DNA from: Acidobacteriota bacterium
GTDB lineage: Bacteria; Acidobacteriota; Vicinamibacteria; Vicinamibacterales; UBA2999
Assembly (NCBI GenBank): GCA_020851325.1
Contig: JADZCY010000050.1
Location: 1-35,263, forward strand
Length of the DNA stretch: 35,263 nucleotides
Direction: 5' to 3'
In this document: positions 21,853-29,405 of the stretch, in pieces
How the letters are laid out: the number at the start of each line of letters is the position of its first letter
Position numbering within the stretch: the stretch's first letter is position 1
Translations under genes and position numbers: made by a program
Notes under the pieces: model-generated
What the model was told of the DNA's origin: nothing
The model's database searches: none
Seen by the model: the letters and a program-made list of their open reading frames with translations, nothing else

Positions 21853-23940
21853 CTACCGCTGCCGCGTGGCCGGTGACGCCGCGAAGTGCCGGGCGTACCA
21901 GGCGAGGCTGCGCGTGATGGTGTCTTCCACGTGCCGCGTCTCGCGGATGCCGTGCCCCTCGCGCGGATAGCGCACCAGGACGGAGTCCACGCCGACGTCG
22001 AGCAGCGCAATGAAGAACTGCTCGGCTTCGGCGATCGGCACGTCGTTGTCGTTCTCACCGTGAATGAACAGCGTCGGCGTCTTGACGCGCGACACATATC
22101 GCAGCGGTGAGCGCTCCCACAGCACGTCCATGATGGAGGCGGGCCGGCTCGCCTTCGGCCAGAGGGTCGCGTCTTTCGGCTCGAACCCTTCGTGCGGGAA
22201 CCCGCCGAACTCCACGGCCAGGTAGTCGTGGTAATAGGCCATGTAGTTGAAGCTGACGAGGTTGGAGATGCCGGCCGCCGGAATGGCCGCCTTGAAGCGA
22301 TCCGTCTGCGTGATCAGCCAGTTCGTCAGCTGACCGCCGTAGCTCCCGCCCTCGACACCAAGCCGTGTCCGATCGAGCCACGGGAACTTCGCCAGCGCGG
22401 CATCGACGCCGGCGAGGACATCCCTGGCCTCGCCGCCATTCTGATCCTGGAAGATCGCGTCCGCGTGTGCCTGGCCGTAGCCGGTGGACCCGCGGTAGTT
22501 GACCATCAGCGACGCAATGCCATTGGCGGCGTAAATCTGTGCCTTCTGGTTGAAGGCGGGCCCCTGCTGGCCGTGCGGCCCGCCGTGAATCATGGCCACG
22601 AGAGGCGCCCGCTGTCCCGCGGCCAAGCCGATCGGATGCGTGAGAAACGCCTGCACCTCCAGGCCGTCGAAGCTGCGGAAGGTGAGCGCCTCGACCCTGG
22701 CCAGCGCGCGCTCCGAGAGAACCTGCTGATTCAACCGCGTGACGGCACGGACCTGACCCGTTGGCGTGCGCACGTACAGCTCCGTCGGTGACTCCGCCGT
22801 CGTCAATCCGTAGACGAGTGTGCCGTCTCCGGCCAGCGCCCACCGGCCGACACTGCCGCGTTCGGCAACGAGACGTTCCGGCGTGCCGCCAGTAAGCGGC
22901 ATCCGAATGAGCTGGACGTCGCCGCGCTCCTGAATGGTGGCGTACAGGTGCCGGCCGTCGCGCGACCACTCCGGTGCGCCCTGGCGGTTGTCCGCCGTCC
23001 CGACTTCGCGGCGCCTGGAGCCGTCGGCGTCCATCACCCACACGTGCGTGTCCTCCATGGTCGTCTCGGAGGAAGTGAGCGGACGCTTCGTGCCGCTGAA
23101 GGCAATGGTGCGGCCGTCGGGCGACCAGCGCGGGTAATACTCCGCGCTCTTCGTGTCGGTAATACGCCGGACGACGCCGGTGGCGACCGACGCAGAAAAG
23201 ACGTCGTAGTTGAAGAACCGATCGGGATCGGGTCCGCGATTCGAGACGAAGAGAATCTCCTCGCCATTGGGGGACCAGTCAATCGAGTGCTCGTAGTAGA
23301 CGCCGTCGGTAAGTTGGCGAACGGCTTTCGAGGCGATGTCGGCAATGAAGATGTGCAGGCGCTTGTTGTCGTTGGCGCGCGTGCCGCCCTCCGAAGCCGT
23401 CGGTTTGTAGAGATAGCGCGTAATCACCATCGGATCGCCGTTGGCGTCGGCCTCCGGTCCGGGCGTGGCCGAGATGAAGGCCAGCCGCGTGCCGTCCGGC
23501 GACCACGAGAGGCGGTCGCCAGACGAGGGCAGCGGATGATTGGTGCCCTCGATGGGCGCGATGAGCTGCGGTGACGACCCGTCGGCGTTGGCGACAATGA
23601 GGCCGGAGCCGGCCGCGATGCGTCCGATGAACGCCAGCCGCTTGCCGTCGGGCGAGAAGTGCGGCTCGCCGGCCGTGTCCCCATCCGCGCCGAGCCGCCG
23701 ACTGGTGGCGGACTCCACGTCGAGCAGCCAGACCTGCGAGTACGGCCGTTCGGGCCGATCGTTGCTGGTAACGGCATACACAGCCGTCCGTCCGTCGGGT
23801 GAGACGCGCACGTCGCCGACCGAGCGGAGACGGTAGATATCCGCCGCCTGCAGCCCGGTGGTTTGCGCCGCCGCCGGCGTCGCGAAGACGGCGCACGAAA
23901 GCACGGCCGCCGCGAGTCGAGAGATGCAGCTCGGGGTCAT
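21853..23940 (-). CDS. Secreted S9 family prolyl oligopeptidase / acylaminoacyl peptidase
   Basis: The protein has 695 residues. A signal peptide (SRLAAAVLSCAVFATPAAA) indicates export to the periplasm. Residues about 30-420 form a WD40/beta-propeller (VRVSPDGRTAVYAVT, PHFSPDGKRLAFIGR, LSWSPDGTRLAFIS, IDWSPNGEEILFVSNRG and PRWSPDGRTIAFSGT repeats). The C-terminal alpha/beta-hydrolase domain has MIHGGPHGQQGPAFN (oxyanion region), GVEGGSYGG with nucleophile Ser about 533, FIHGENDNDVP with Asp about 631, and YPREGHGI with His about 663, so the triad is complete. It hydrolyses short peptides. The start is chosen for AGGAG six bases upstream. The gene follows the TonB receptor by 11 bp, and the pair is probably co-transcribed for peptide use. 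Confidence 0.93.
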   Translation of the reverse strand: MTPSCISRLAAAVLSCAVFATPAAAQTTGLQAADIYRLRSVGDVRVSPDGRTAVYAVTSNDRPERPYSQVWLLDVESATSRRLGADGDTAGEPHFSPDGKRLAFIGRIAAGSGLIVANADGSSPQLIAPIEGTNHPLPSSGDRLSWSPDGTRLAFISATPGPEADANGDPMVITRYLYKPTASEGGTRANDNKRLHIFIADIASKAVRQLTDGVYYEHSIDWSPNGEEILFVSNRGPDPDRFFNYDVFSASVATGVVRRITDTKSAEYYPRWSPDGRTIAFSGTKRPLTSSETTMEDTHVWVMDADGSRRREVGTADNRQGAPEWSRDGRHLYATIQERGDVQLIRMPLTGGTPERLVAERGSVGRWALAGDGTLVYGLTTAESPTELYVRTPTGQVRAVTRLNQQVLSERALARVEALTFRSFDGLEVQAFLTHPIGLAAGQRAPLVAMIHGGPHGQQGPAFNQKAQIYAANGIASLMVNYRGSTGYGQAHADAIFQDQNGGEARDVLAGVDAALAKFPWLDRTRLGVEGGSYGGQLTNWLITQTDRFKAAIPAAGISNLVSFNYMAYYHDYLAVEFGGFPHEGFEPKDATLWPKASRPASIMDVLWERSPLRYVSRVKTPTLFIHGENDNDVPIAEAEQFFIALLDVGVDSVLVRYPREGHGIRETRHVEDTITRSLAWYARHFAASPATRQR

Positions 23941-23951
23941 GACAGCTCCTG

Positions 23952-26807
23952 TTACCACGAAAGGCGAAGTGCGAGCTCGGCCTGCCGGCCGGGACGTGCC
24001 GTCAGGATACGTCCGAAGGCATCGGACGAGGCATTGCCGACGCGCCCGCCGCCGTACTGCCCCTGAAGGTTCGTCGTGTTGAACACGTTGAACAGCTGGG
24101 CCACGAGGTCGGCCTTGGCCGTCTGGCTGATCCGAAGGGCCTTGCTCAGCCGCATGTCGAGCAGGTTGATCCGCGACGATTCGATCTGGCTGTCTGGAAT
24201 CGGCGCCCGGCCGATGCTGGCGCGGTAGGCATTGACCACGGCCAGGTCGAGGTTGCGGCCACCGGCGTTACGTTCGGTTCCAGGTACGAGGTCGGTGTTG
24301 AACCCGTCACCATTGAGGTCGCGCCCGGCCGTGGCACTCCATGGCAGCTGCGAGCGTGCCGTCCAGACGAGGCCGGCGGTCACATCAAGCGGCAGGCGCA
24401 CCGAGCCGCTGGCGACAATCGCGTGGCGACGCTCGCCGTTGGAAGGGCCCCAATCGAGGTCGAGGTCGAACGGATCCAGGTAGCGGCCAAGCGGCGCGTT
24501 GTCGCGCGCCCGCATGTAGGTGTAGGTCACCAGGAATTGATGCCGCTTGCTGTAGCGCTTTTCGAACTTCGCGTAGAGGGCGCGATAGCGCACGCTACCG
24601 GTCGACTGGTTGCGATCGACGCGGGCGAAGGTCGGATTCGGTCGAGCCGCTTCGCCTGGAACCCGGGCGTTGATGTCCAGAATCTTCCGGTCGTGATGTG
24701 TGTCGGTGGCCACCAGATCCAGGTGGAACGCATACTCGCCCGTCAGCTGGTGCGAGAAGCCGCCGTTGAATTGATTGGAGTACGGCTGCACGTAATCGTT
24801 GGCGACCACCGTGATGTTGGCCGGCCCCGAGACGATGAAGTCCTGCGGATCGCGGCCGCCGTACGGATCGGGATAAGTGGGGTTGGTGATGTTGACGCTG
24901 AACTGCTGGTAATTGCGGAACTCGCTCAGGTTGCCGAGAATCCGGACGTGACCGTAATACAGGCCATAGCCGCCGCGAACCACCGTCCGGCCGGTACCGA
25001 ACACGTCCCAGGCCAGGCCGAGGCGCGGCCCGAAGTTGTTGGTATCGCCTCGGCGGCTGACATCGATGTACGGAATCGGAATGGGAAAGATCGACGGGTC
25101 CAGATCCTCGTTGGCCGCGCCGTAGAGCCGCTCCCAGCGCAGCCCCAGATTGAGTGTGAGGTTGTCGCGGAGCGTCCAGTCGTCCTGCGCGAACGCCACA
25201 TAGTACGAGTTGGGATGCGACGTGACGACCGGAGGGATGCTGGCCGAGAACGTCGCCGCTCCGGTGAGCGCCGCGATTGACGCCGGATCGGATGGGTCGA
25301 AATACTGGTCGCGCGAGAAGGTGTAGGTGCCGAGCGGGTTACCCGTACTCTCGTATTTGTACGGCATGTGGCTGATGTCGGCCCCGAACTTCACATCGTG
25401 GTCGCGGAGGTTGATGGTGTAGGTGTTCTTCACCTGCCAGCGGCTCTCCGGTCCAATCTGATCGTTGCTGCTGCCGTAGGTCACCGACGGGAACGTGAAC
25501 TGGCGCGTCAGGCGATCGAGGCGCGCCGCCGAGGTGTTGCCGATATCCCGCCAGATTTCAGTGCCGGCCGGCGAGATGTAATAGGCCGCGCGCGCATACT
25601 GGAAGCGAAAGTCGTTCAACTGCCGCGCGCCGCGCACCCACGTGTGGCCGAGCACCACCGCGCGCCGCGGCGTCTCCTGGTCGTAGCCGTTGGTGGACGC
25701 CGTGGTGCCGCCGCAGCCATTGCAGGTGGAGCGTTCGTCTTCGTGGGCATAGCGGGCGAAGAAGCTCTGGGTATTCGTCAACTGCCCGTCGACGCGCCCG
25801 AAGTACAGGTTGCGCGTGAAGGGCCGTTCGAAGATGCCCTCCAGCGCCGAATAGAACTGGGGAAACGCCGTCTGGACGGTGTAGAACTCGTCGATCTTCG
25901 TCCGCTCGGCGGCCGCGAAGTAGTGCACCTTGTCGCGGACCAGCGGCCCGCCCACGCTGCCGCCGAACTGGTTCCGCCGGTACGCCGGCTTCTCCGGCTC
26001 GAACGGCCCACGCGCGTTGAGTGCCTTGTCGCGGAAATACTCGAAGACGCTGCCGCTCAGCGTGTTGGTCCCCGACTTGGTCACCACCTGGACGATCCCG
26101 CCCGTCGCAAGGCCGAACTCGGCCTTGTACTGCACGTTGCTGACTTTGAACTCCTCGACGGCGTCCTCGGGCATGTTCTGCCGCGGCTCGCCGTCTTCGG
26201 CGAAGTTGTTGATCATCCCGTCCACGAGGTTACCGGTGGAGTTGAAGGTCATGGACCCGCCGACGTTGACCGTGGCGAAGAACGATCGGGTCGAGTCCAT
26301 ACTGGTGCCCGGCATCAGCAGCGCCAGCGAAAGGTATTGCCGTGAGTTGATGGGCAGCATCTCGATCTGCTGCTGGGTGACCACGCCGGATACCTCGGAC
26401 TTGGTCGTGTCCACGACAGGTGCCTCACCCGTCACGGTGATGGTCTCCGAGAGCGTCTGGACCTGCATGGTGAAGTTCTGCGTCAGTCCCAGACCGATGG
26501 TGATCTCGATGTCACGGACCTCGACGCTGGAGAATCCGGACAGCTCCGCGAGAACCGCATAGCGGCCGGGCGGCAGCGCAGGAAAACGGTAGCTGCCATC
26601 GCCTTCCGTCACCGCCGTGCGGGTGATGCCGCTGGCCTGGTTGCGCAGGGTGACGCTGACGCCGGGCAGCACACCGCCCTGCGCGTCGAGAGCCGTACCC
26701 GAGATGATGCCGGTACCGCCTTGCGCCGTAAGCGAACCGCTGATGACCGTGAGAAAAAGAACGGCAGCCACGAGCGTGGCTGACCGCCGATGTCGTCGAG
26801 GAACCAT
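23952..26807 (-). CDS. TonB-dependent receptor, Oar-like, with carboxypeptidase-regulatory domain
   Basis: The protein has 951 residues. A signal peptide ends near LTAQ (residue about 29). Residues about 32-118 are a CarboxypepD_reg-like domain (GIISGTALDAQGGVLPGVSVTLRN, GSYRFPALPPGRYAVLAELSGF). A plug domain follows (TITVTGEAPVVDTTKSEVSGVV, EMLPINSRQYLSLALLMPG, FNSTGNLVDGMINNF), then a beta-barrel with FGGSVGGPLVRDKVHYF and a terminal LALRLSW. This is the Oar type common in Acidobacteriota and myxobacteria, importing unknown large substrates across the outer membrane with TonB/ExbBD energy. The ATG is preceded by AGGAGGGG; upstream in-frame sequence to 27005 is not coding in character. Its 11-bp spacing to the S9 peptidase gene suggests peptide or protein-derived substrates. 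Confidence 0.93.
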   Translation of the reverse strand: MVPRRHRRSATLVAAVLFLTVISGSLTAQGGTGIISGTALDAQGGVLPGVSVTLRNQASGITRTAVTEGDGSYRFPALPPGRYAVLAELSGFSSVEVRDIEITIGLGLTQNFTMQVQTLSETITVTGEAPVVDTTKSEVSGVVTQQQIEMLPINSRQYLSLALLMPGTSMDSTRSFFATVNVGGSMTFNSTGNLVDGMINNFAEDGEPRQNMPEDAVEEFKVSNVQYKAEFGLATGGIVQVVTKSGTNTLSGSVFEYFRDKALNARGPFEPEKPAYRRNQFGGSVGGPLVRDKVHYFAAAERTKIDEFYTVQTAFPQFYSALEGIFERPFTRNLYFGRVDGQLTNTQSFFARYAHEDERSTCNGCGGTTASTNGYDQETPRRAVVLGHTWVRGARQLNDFRFQYARAAYYISPAGTEIWRDIGNTSAARLDRLTRQFTFPSVTYGSSNDQIGPESRWQVKNTYTINLRDHDVKFGADISHMPYKYESTGNPLGTYTFSRDQYFDPSDPASIAALTGAATFSASIPPVVTSHPNSYYVAFAQDDWTLRDNLTLNLGLRWERLYGAANEDLDPSIFPIPIPYIDVSRRGDTNNFGPRLGLAWDVFGTGRTVVRGGYGLYYGHVRILGNLSEFRNYQQFSVNITNPTYPDPYGGRDPQDFIVSGPANITVVANDYVQPYSNQFNGGFSHQLTGEYAFHLDLVATDTHHDRKILDINARVPGEAARPNPTFARVDRNQSTGSVRYRALYAKFEKRYSKRHQFLVTYTYMRARDNAPLGRYLDPFDLDLDWGPSNGERRHAIVASGSVRLPLDVTAGLVWTARSQLPWSATAGRDLNGDGFNTDLVPGTERNAGGRNLDLAVVNAYRASIGRAPIPDSQIESSRINLLDMRLSKALRISQTAKADLVAQLFNVFNTTNLQGQYGGGRVGNASSDAFGRILTARPGRQAELALRLSW

Positions 26808-26929
26808 ACATGCACCCCTCCTGTGATGTCCGGAGACCGGGCACGCAGCCGAGGTCGGGGGGGAGGGGCGAACCGGGGCGCTGACCGGTAGCCTGGCCGG
26901 CAGGTCGGGCCACCGACGAGGCAGCTGTG

Positions 26930-26935
26930 AGTATA
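26930..26935 (-). promoter_or_regulatory. Candidate -10 for the TonB receptor operon
   Basis: TATACT on the minus strand lies about 125 bases before the receptor start in a 240-bp gene-free, G-rich spacer. No convincing -35 is at 16-18 bases. Apart from this I see nothing else in 26808-27047. Confidence 0.25.
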
Positions 26936-27047
26936 GCGAGTTCGGACAAGCCGCCCGCAGTGGAGACGCCGGCAGTCCCGAGCTGAGGCCGCGATGAAAC
27001 GGCAATCGCGGTCGGAGCCCGGCGCGCGCGTTCCGAGCGCGGACCGT

Positions 27048-27290
27048 TTACGACCGCAGGATCTGCCGAACGGGATCGGGCAACAGTTTCGTCCCGAACT
27101 TCCAGCAGGTCCGGCACGCCGCGCAATCGAAGAAGTAGATGCGCCGCTGCGGCATCGACGCCGCCTGCGGGCGGAAAGCGCCGGACGAGATCTCGCTGTC
27201 GACGAGATCGAGCGCGGCGCCGCAATCGGGACACACGACCGCCGGCGGAGAATCCTGAGTGTCTTCCGTCACGCGACCGGAGACTCGCAC
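27048..27290 (-). CDS. Small CxxC zinc-ribbon-like protein
   Basis: An 80-residue ORF from a GTG at 27290; a GTG six codons later is an alternative start. It has one CPDCGAALDLVDSE pair and one FFDCAACRTCWKFG, a ribbon-like metal site separated by about 32 residues. There is no signal peptide or membrane segment. It lies 34 bp after the HTH regulator on the same strand and may be co-transcribed with it. No family is recognised. Small zinc-ribbon proteins often bind nucleic acid or proteins, but nothing here says which. Confidence 0.5.
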   Translation of the reverse strand: MRVSGRVTEDTQDSPPAVVCPDCGAALDLVDSEISSGAFRPQAASMPQRRIYFFDCAACRTCWKFGTKLLPDPVRQILRS

Positions 27291-27324
27291 GCAGCGCGGA
27301 TCGCGTGCTCCAACTCGGCCCTGG

Positions 27325-28314
27325 TCATCGGCGTGTCACGGCTGCGACGGCTTCCGCGTCCGTCTCGCTTCGTACCACGGCGTCCCGTTCGGCAGGCGTC
27401 AGAAGATTGAGCGCCGGCAGTGTCTGGCGGAGTCGAATCGCGCGCGCGCTGTCTTCAGTCAAGAACCGCCGAAGCCGCGCGGGTGACATGGTCGACAGCA
27501 GGCGCATCCACTCAATCAGTTCGCGTTGCTCACGTTGGCTGGCTTTCTGAGCGCGCAGTTTGACACGGGCCTCGGCGGTCGCCACCAATCCCGGATCCTT
27601 CCGGATCTTGGCCGCCACTGCGACGGCCAATCGACGCGCGCGGAGATCGTGTGCATCGTGCGACGACAAAGCTTTGCTGGACGGGGCGGGCCGCGCGCGT
27701 GCCAGCAGGGCCAGAGGAGGAACGCCGGCGAGCAGCACGACGTGATCGAGGCTTGCGGACCTGTGCACGACCGCCAGTTCGCTGCGCGTCAGTCCCCGGA
27801 CCGCAATGTGGACGTCATACGCACGTTCAAGGTCAGCCAGTCGCACATTGAGCTGATCGACGCTGTCGTCCAGTTCCTCAGGACGGGCAACGACATGCAG
27901 CGTCAGTGTGTCCTCGGTGTGAGCATCATCTGCTGTCTCGGTGATCCAGGCCGAGAGCGGACTGTGAGGCAAACCTGAAAGTACTTCGCGCAGGGCGAGG
28001 GTGAGCGTCTCGAGCCGGCCGGCTTCGGCGCGAAACAGGTCGTCGATGAGTCGTGCAAGGGGGTGCCGGTCGCGCCGCTGGATCAGTCGCCGCGATCCGG
28101 CCCCGATGAACTCGACGATGCCGATGCGTTCAAGTTGGCGAAGGGCCGGGTAGATCGAGGTGCGGCCGAGCGCCGCGCGTTTCGACAGTTCACCCGCGGA
28201 CAACGGGGTGCTGGCAAGAGCCAGAGCCCGCAACAGGCGCACGTTTGCCGGCGTGCCAAGAATGACATTGAGCGGCTGCCACAGCAGGCTCTGTCGGTGC
28301 TTGGGTGGTCGCAT
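27325..28314 (-). CDS. HTH regulator with degenerate nucleotidyltransferase-like domain
   Basis: The protein has 329 residues from the ATG at 28314 (MRPPKHRQSLLW). A ten-residue longer start at 28344 lies inside the operator palindrome. Residues about 20-90 form a winged helix (GTPANVRLLRALALASTPLSAGEL, ALGRTSIYPALRQLERIGIVEF). Residues about 95-200 follow the layout of the nucleotidyltransferase in MNT/ArsR-NTase fusions (FRAEAGRLETLTLALREVL, then SAWITETADDAHTEDTLTLHVVARPEEL and YDVHIAVRGLTRSEL), but the GS and paired-Asp metal motif are absent (ITETADDAHTEDT stands in their place). Residues about 255-329 are a basic helical C-terminus (SQREQRELIEWMRLLSTMSPARLRRFL). I infer an autorepressor with an inactive enzyme fold, possibly used for sensing or dimerisation. 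Confidence 0.65.
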   Translation of the reverse strand: MRPPKHRQSLLWQPLNVILGTPANVRLLRALALASTPLSAGELSKRAALGRTSIYPALRQLERIGIVEFIGAGSRRLIQRRDRHPLARLIDDLFRAEAGRLETLTLALREVLSGLPHSPLSAWITETADDAHTEDTLTLHVVARPEELDDSVDQLNVRLADLERAYDVHIAVRGLTRSELAVVHRSASLDHVVLLAGVPPLALLARARPAPSSKALSSHDAHDLRARRLAVAVAAKIRKDPGLVATAEARVKLRAQKASQREQRELIEWMRLLSTMSPARLRRFLTEDSARAIRLRQTLPALNLLTPAERDAVVRSETDAEAVAAVTRR

Positions 28315-28318
28315 ACAG

Positions 28319-28350
28319 GTGTATTCTATAGCATACACATGCATGCTATA
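28319..28350. promoter_or_regulatory. Palindromic operator with divergent -10 boxes
   Basis: GTGTATTCTATAGCATACAC (28319-28338) matches its own complement at 18 of 20 bases. A second, overlapping 24-base palindrome (28327-28350) has arms beginning TATAGCAT and matches at 20 of 24 bases. On the minus strand TGC-TATAGA (28330-28325) is an extended -10 placed ten bases before the regulator ATG at 28314, so a repressor here would block transcription. On the plus strand TGC-TATAAA (28347-28352) is a second -10, pointing at the ORF fragment. Confidence 0.65.
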
Positions 28351-28358
28351 AACGACAT

Positions 28359-28556
28359 GTGGCCGACTCTAACGCCGGAGTGACCCCGCCCCTTCGATGC
28401 ACCTATCCCGCGTTCTCATCGATCACGTTCACGGATGCCGCGCGCACTCGCGCGCTGGTGCCGGTCACCGTCGGCTACTCCGGGGCGACGGCCGTGCTCG
28501 AGAAACGCGACGGCCGATGGATTGTCACCGCGCTGGTGAACCAGTGGATCACGTGA
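28359..28556 (+). pseudogene. C-terminal fragment of an unidentified protein
   Basis: A 65-residue frame from a GTG at 28359. Its last 45 residues read like the C-terminal strands of a small alpha/beta protein (PAFSSITFTDAARTRALVPVTV, GYSGATAVLEKRDGRWIVT, ALVNQWIT). The start region has no matching N-terminal domain, so it is more likely a remnant than an intact gene. An intact short ORF with a leaderless GTG (six bases after a TATAAA) cannot be excluded. No family is identified with certainty; SnoaL/NTF2-like tails resemble it loosely. Confidence 0.35.
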
Positions 28557-28598
28557 GATCGTGACCCGCTGTCGCCCGTTCATGCAGGCGAACGGCGG

Positions 28599-29066
28599 CT
28601 ACATCAACCGGATGACGGAAAAGCCTTCGCTCTCGGCCGCCTGGCCCAGCGCGTCGTCCGCACCGACGAAGCGGCGACCGCGAGGGGTGTGGCCGCACCA
28701 CTCGAGCGCGGCGGCCAGTTGAAGCGCGTCGGCGGCGCGAAGAGGATGAACCGCAAGCAGACGCTCAGCTTCAGAACGCACACGCGCGGACGGTTGCATC
28801 TCGTGCCAGCGTTGGCGGAGGTAGTCGAGCCTGGTCAGGGCCTGCTGACGTCCAGTCACCGTGAGCGCGTTCTCGCGAAGAAGGCGATTGAAGACACTCA
28901 CCGCCTCGACCACCGTTGCCCACCAGGCGACCTGACGGCCATACGCGCGAGCCGTGCGTCGCGCCTGCGATGACTGGGCCTGAAAGCAGCACAGCGGCAC
29001 GATGGCGCTGGTGTCCCAGAAGGCCGTCAACGGGGCCGCGGGACGCTTTCCTCGCTTAGTCGCCAT
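28599..29066 (-). CDS. vapC: PIN-domain toxin (VapC-like endoribonuclease)
   Basis: The protein has 155 residues. Acidic residues that bind Mg2+ in PIN nucleases are in order: Asp in AFWDTSAIVPL (about residue 18), Glu in TVVEAVSVFNRLL (about 54), Asp in LRAADALQLAAAL (about 113) and Asp in FVGADDALGQAAE (about 138). VapC toxins cleave tRNA or rRNA. The gene starts 11 bp inside the antitoxin gene, so the two are translationally linked. All four acidic positions are present, so activity is likely. Confidence 0.85.
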   Translation of the reverse strand: MATKRGKRPAAPLTAFWDTSAIVPLCCFQAQSSQARRTARAYGRQVAWWATVVEAVSVFNRLLRENALTVTGRQQALTRLDYLRQRWHEMQPSARVRSEAERLLAVHPLRAADALQLAAALEWCGHTPRGRRFVGADDALGQAAESEGFSVIRLM

Positions 29067-29343
29067 CGCGCTCTTCGTCCAGCACGCGCCTCAACGTCGC
29101 GGCACGCACACGCGGCGCCGGCAGGTCCCAGAACGCATCGTCCAGCGGCTCTCCCAGGCGGACCTTCCCTTCCGCTGCCAGCCGATGCAGTTCCTCTTCG
29201 TCGTCGTCAGCCCGGCGAGTGACAGGAAGGATGCGCGCAATCGGCGTCTTGCGGTCCCGGACGAGAATTTCCTCTCCGGCGCGGACGTCATTGAGATAGG
29301 CGCTGAGCCGACTCTTCAACTCGGCCACGTTGACGCTCTTCAT
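29056..29343 (-). CDS. Phd/YefM-family antitoxin
   Basis: The protein has 95 residues. The first 55 form the Phd fold (MKSVNVAELKSRLSAYLNDV, AGEEILVRDRKTPIARILPV) that dimerises and binds the operator; the acidic rest (RRADDDEEELHRLAAEGKVRLGEPLDDAFWDLPAPRVRAATL) is the flexible part that would wrap the PIN toxin, including a typical PLDDAFWDLP segment. Together with the overlapping downstream toxin this is a type II pair. A 21-base palindrome covers the start codon, so the antitoxin likely represses its own transcription. Confidence 0.88.
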   Translation of the reverse strand: MKSVNVAELKSRLSAYLNDVRAGEEILVRDRKTPIARILPVTRRADDDEEELHRLAAEGKVRLGEPLDDAFWDLPAPRVRAATLRRVLDEERDGD

Positions 29344-29362
29344 ATGACCATAATAGTCATAT
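29342..29362. promoter_or_regulatory. Operator palindrome and -10 over the antitoxin start
   Basis: ATATGAC and GTCATAT are perfect arms separated by seven bases, and the downstream arm includes the first bases of the antitoxin ATG. On the minus strand TATTAT is in the middle of the palindrome and ends six bases before the ATG, giving a leaderless mRNA and direct repression by antitoxin binding. Confidence 0.7.
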
Positions 29363-29405
29363 TCGCGCCGCGTCGGCGCGGGTATCCCCTTTCTCCGCGC
29401 GATCG

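Noticed and set aside
26808-27005. N-terminal extension of the TonB receptor
   Set aside because: The extension lacks conserved sequence, precedes the signal peptide, and the internal ATG has a strong AGGAGGGG site.
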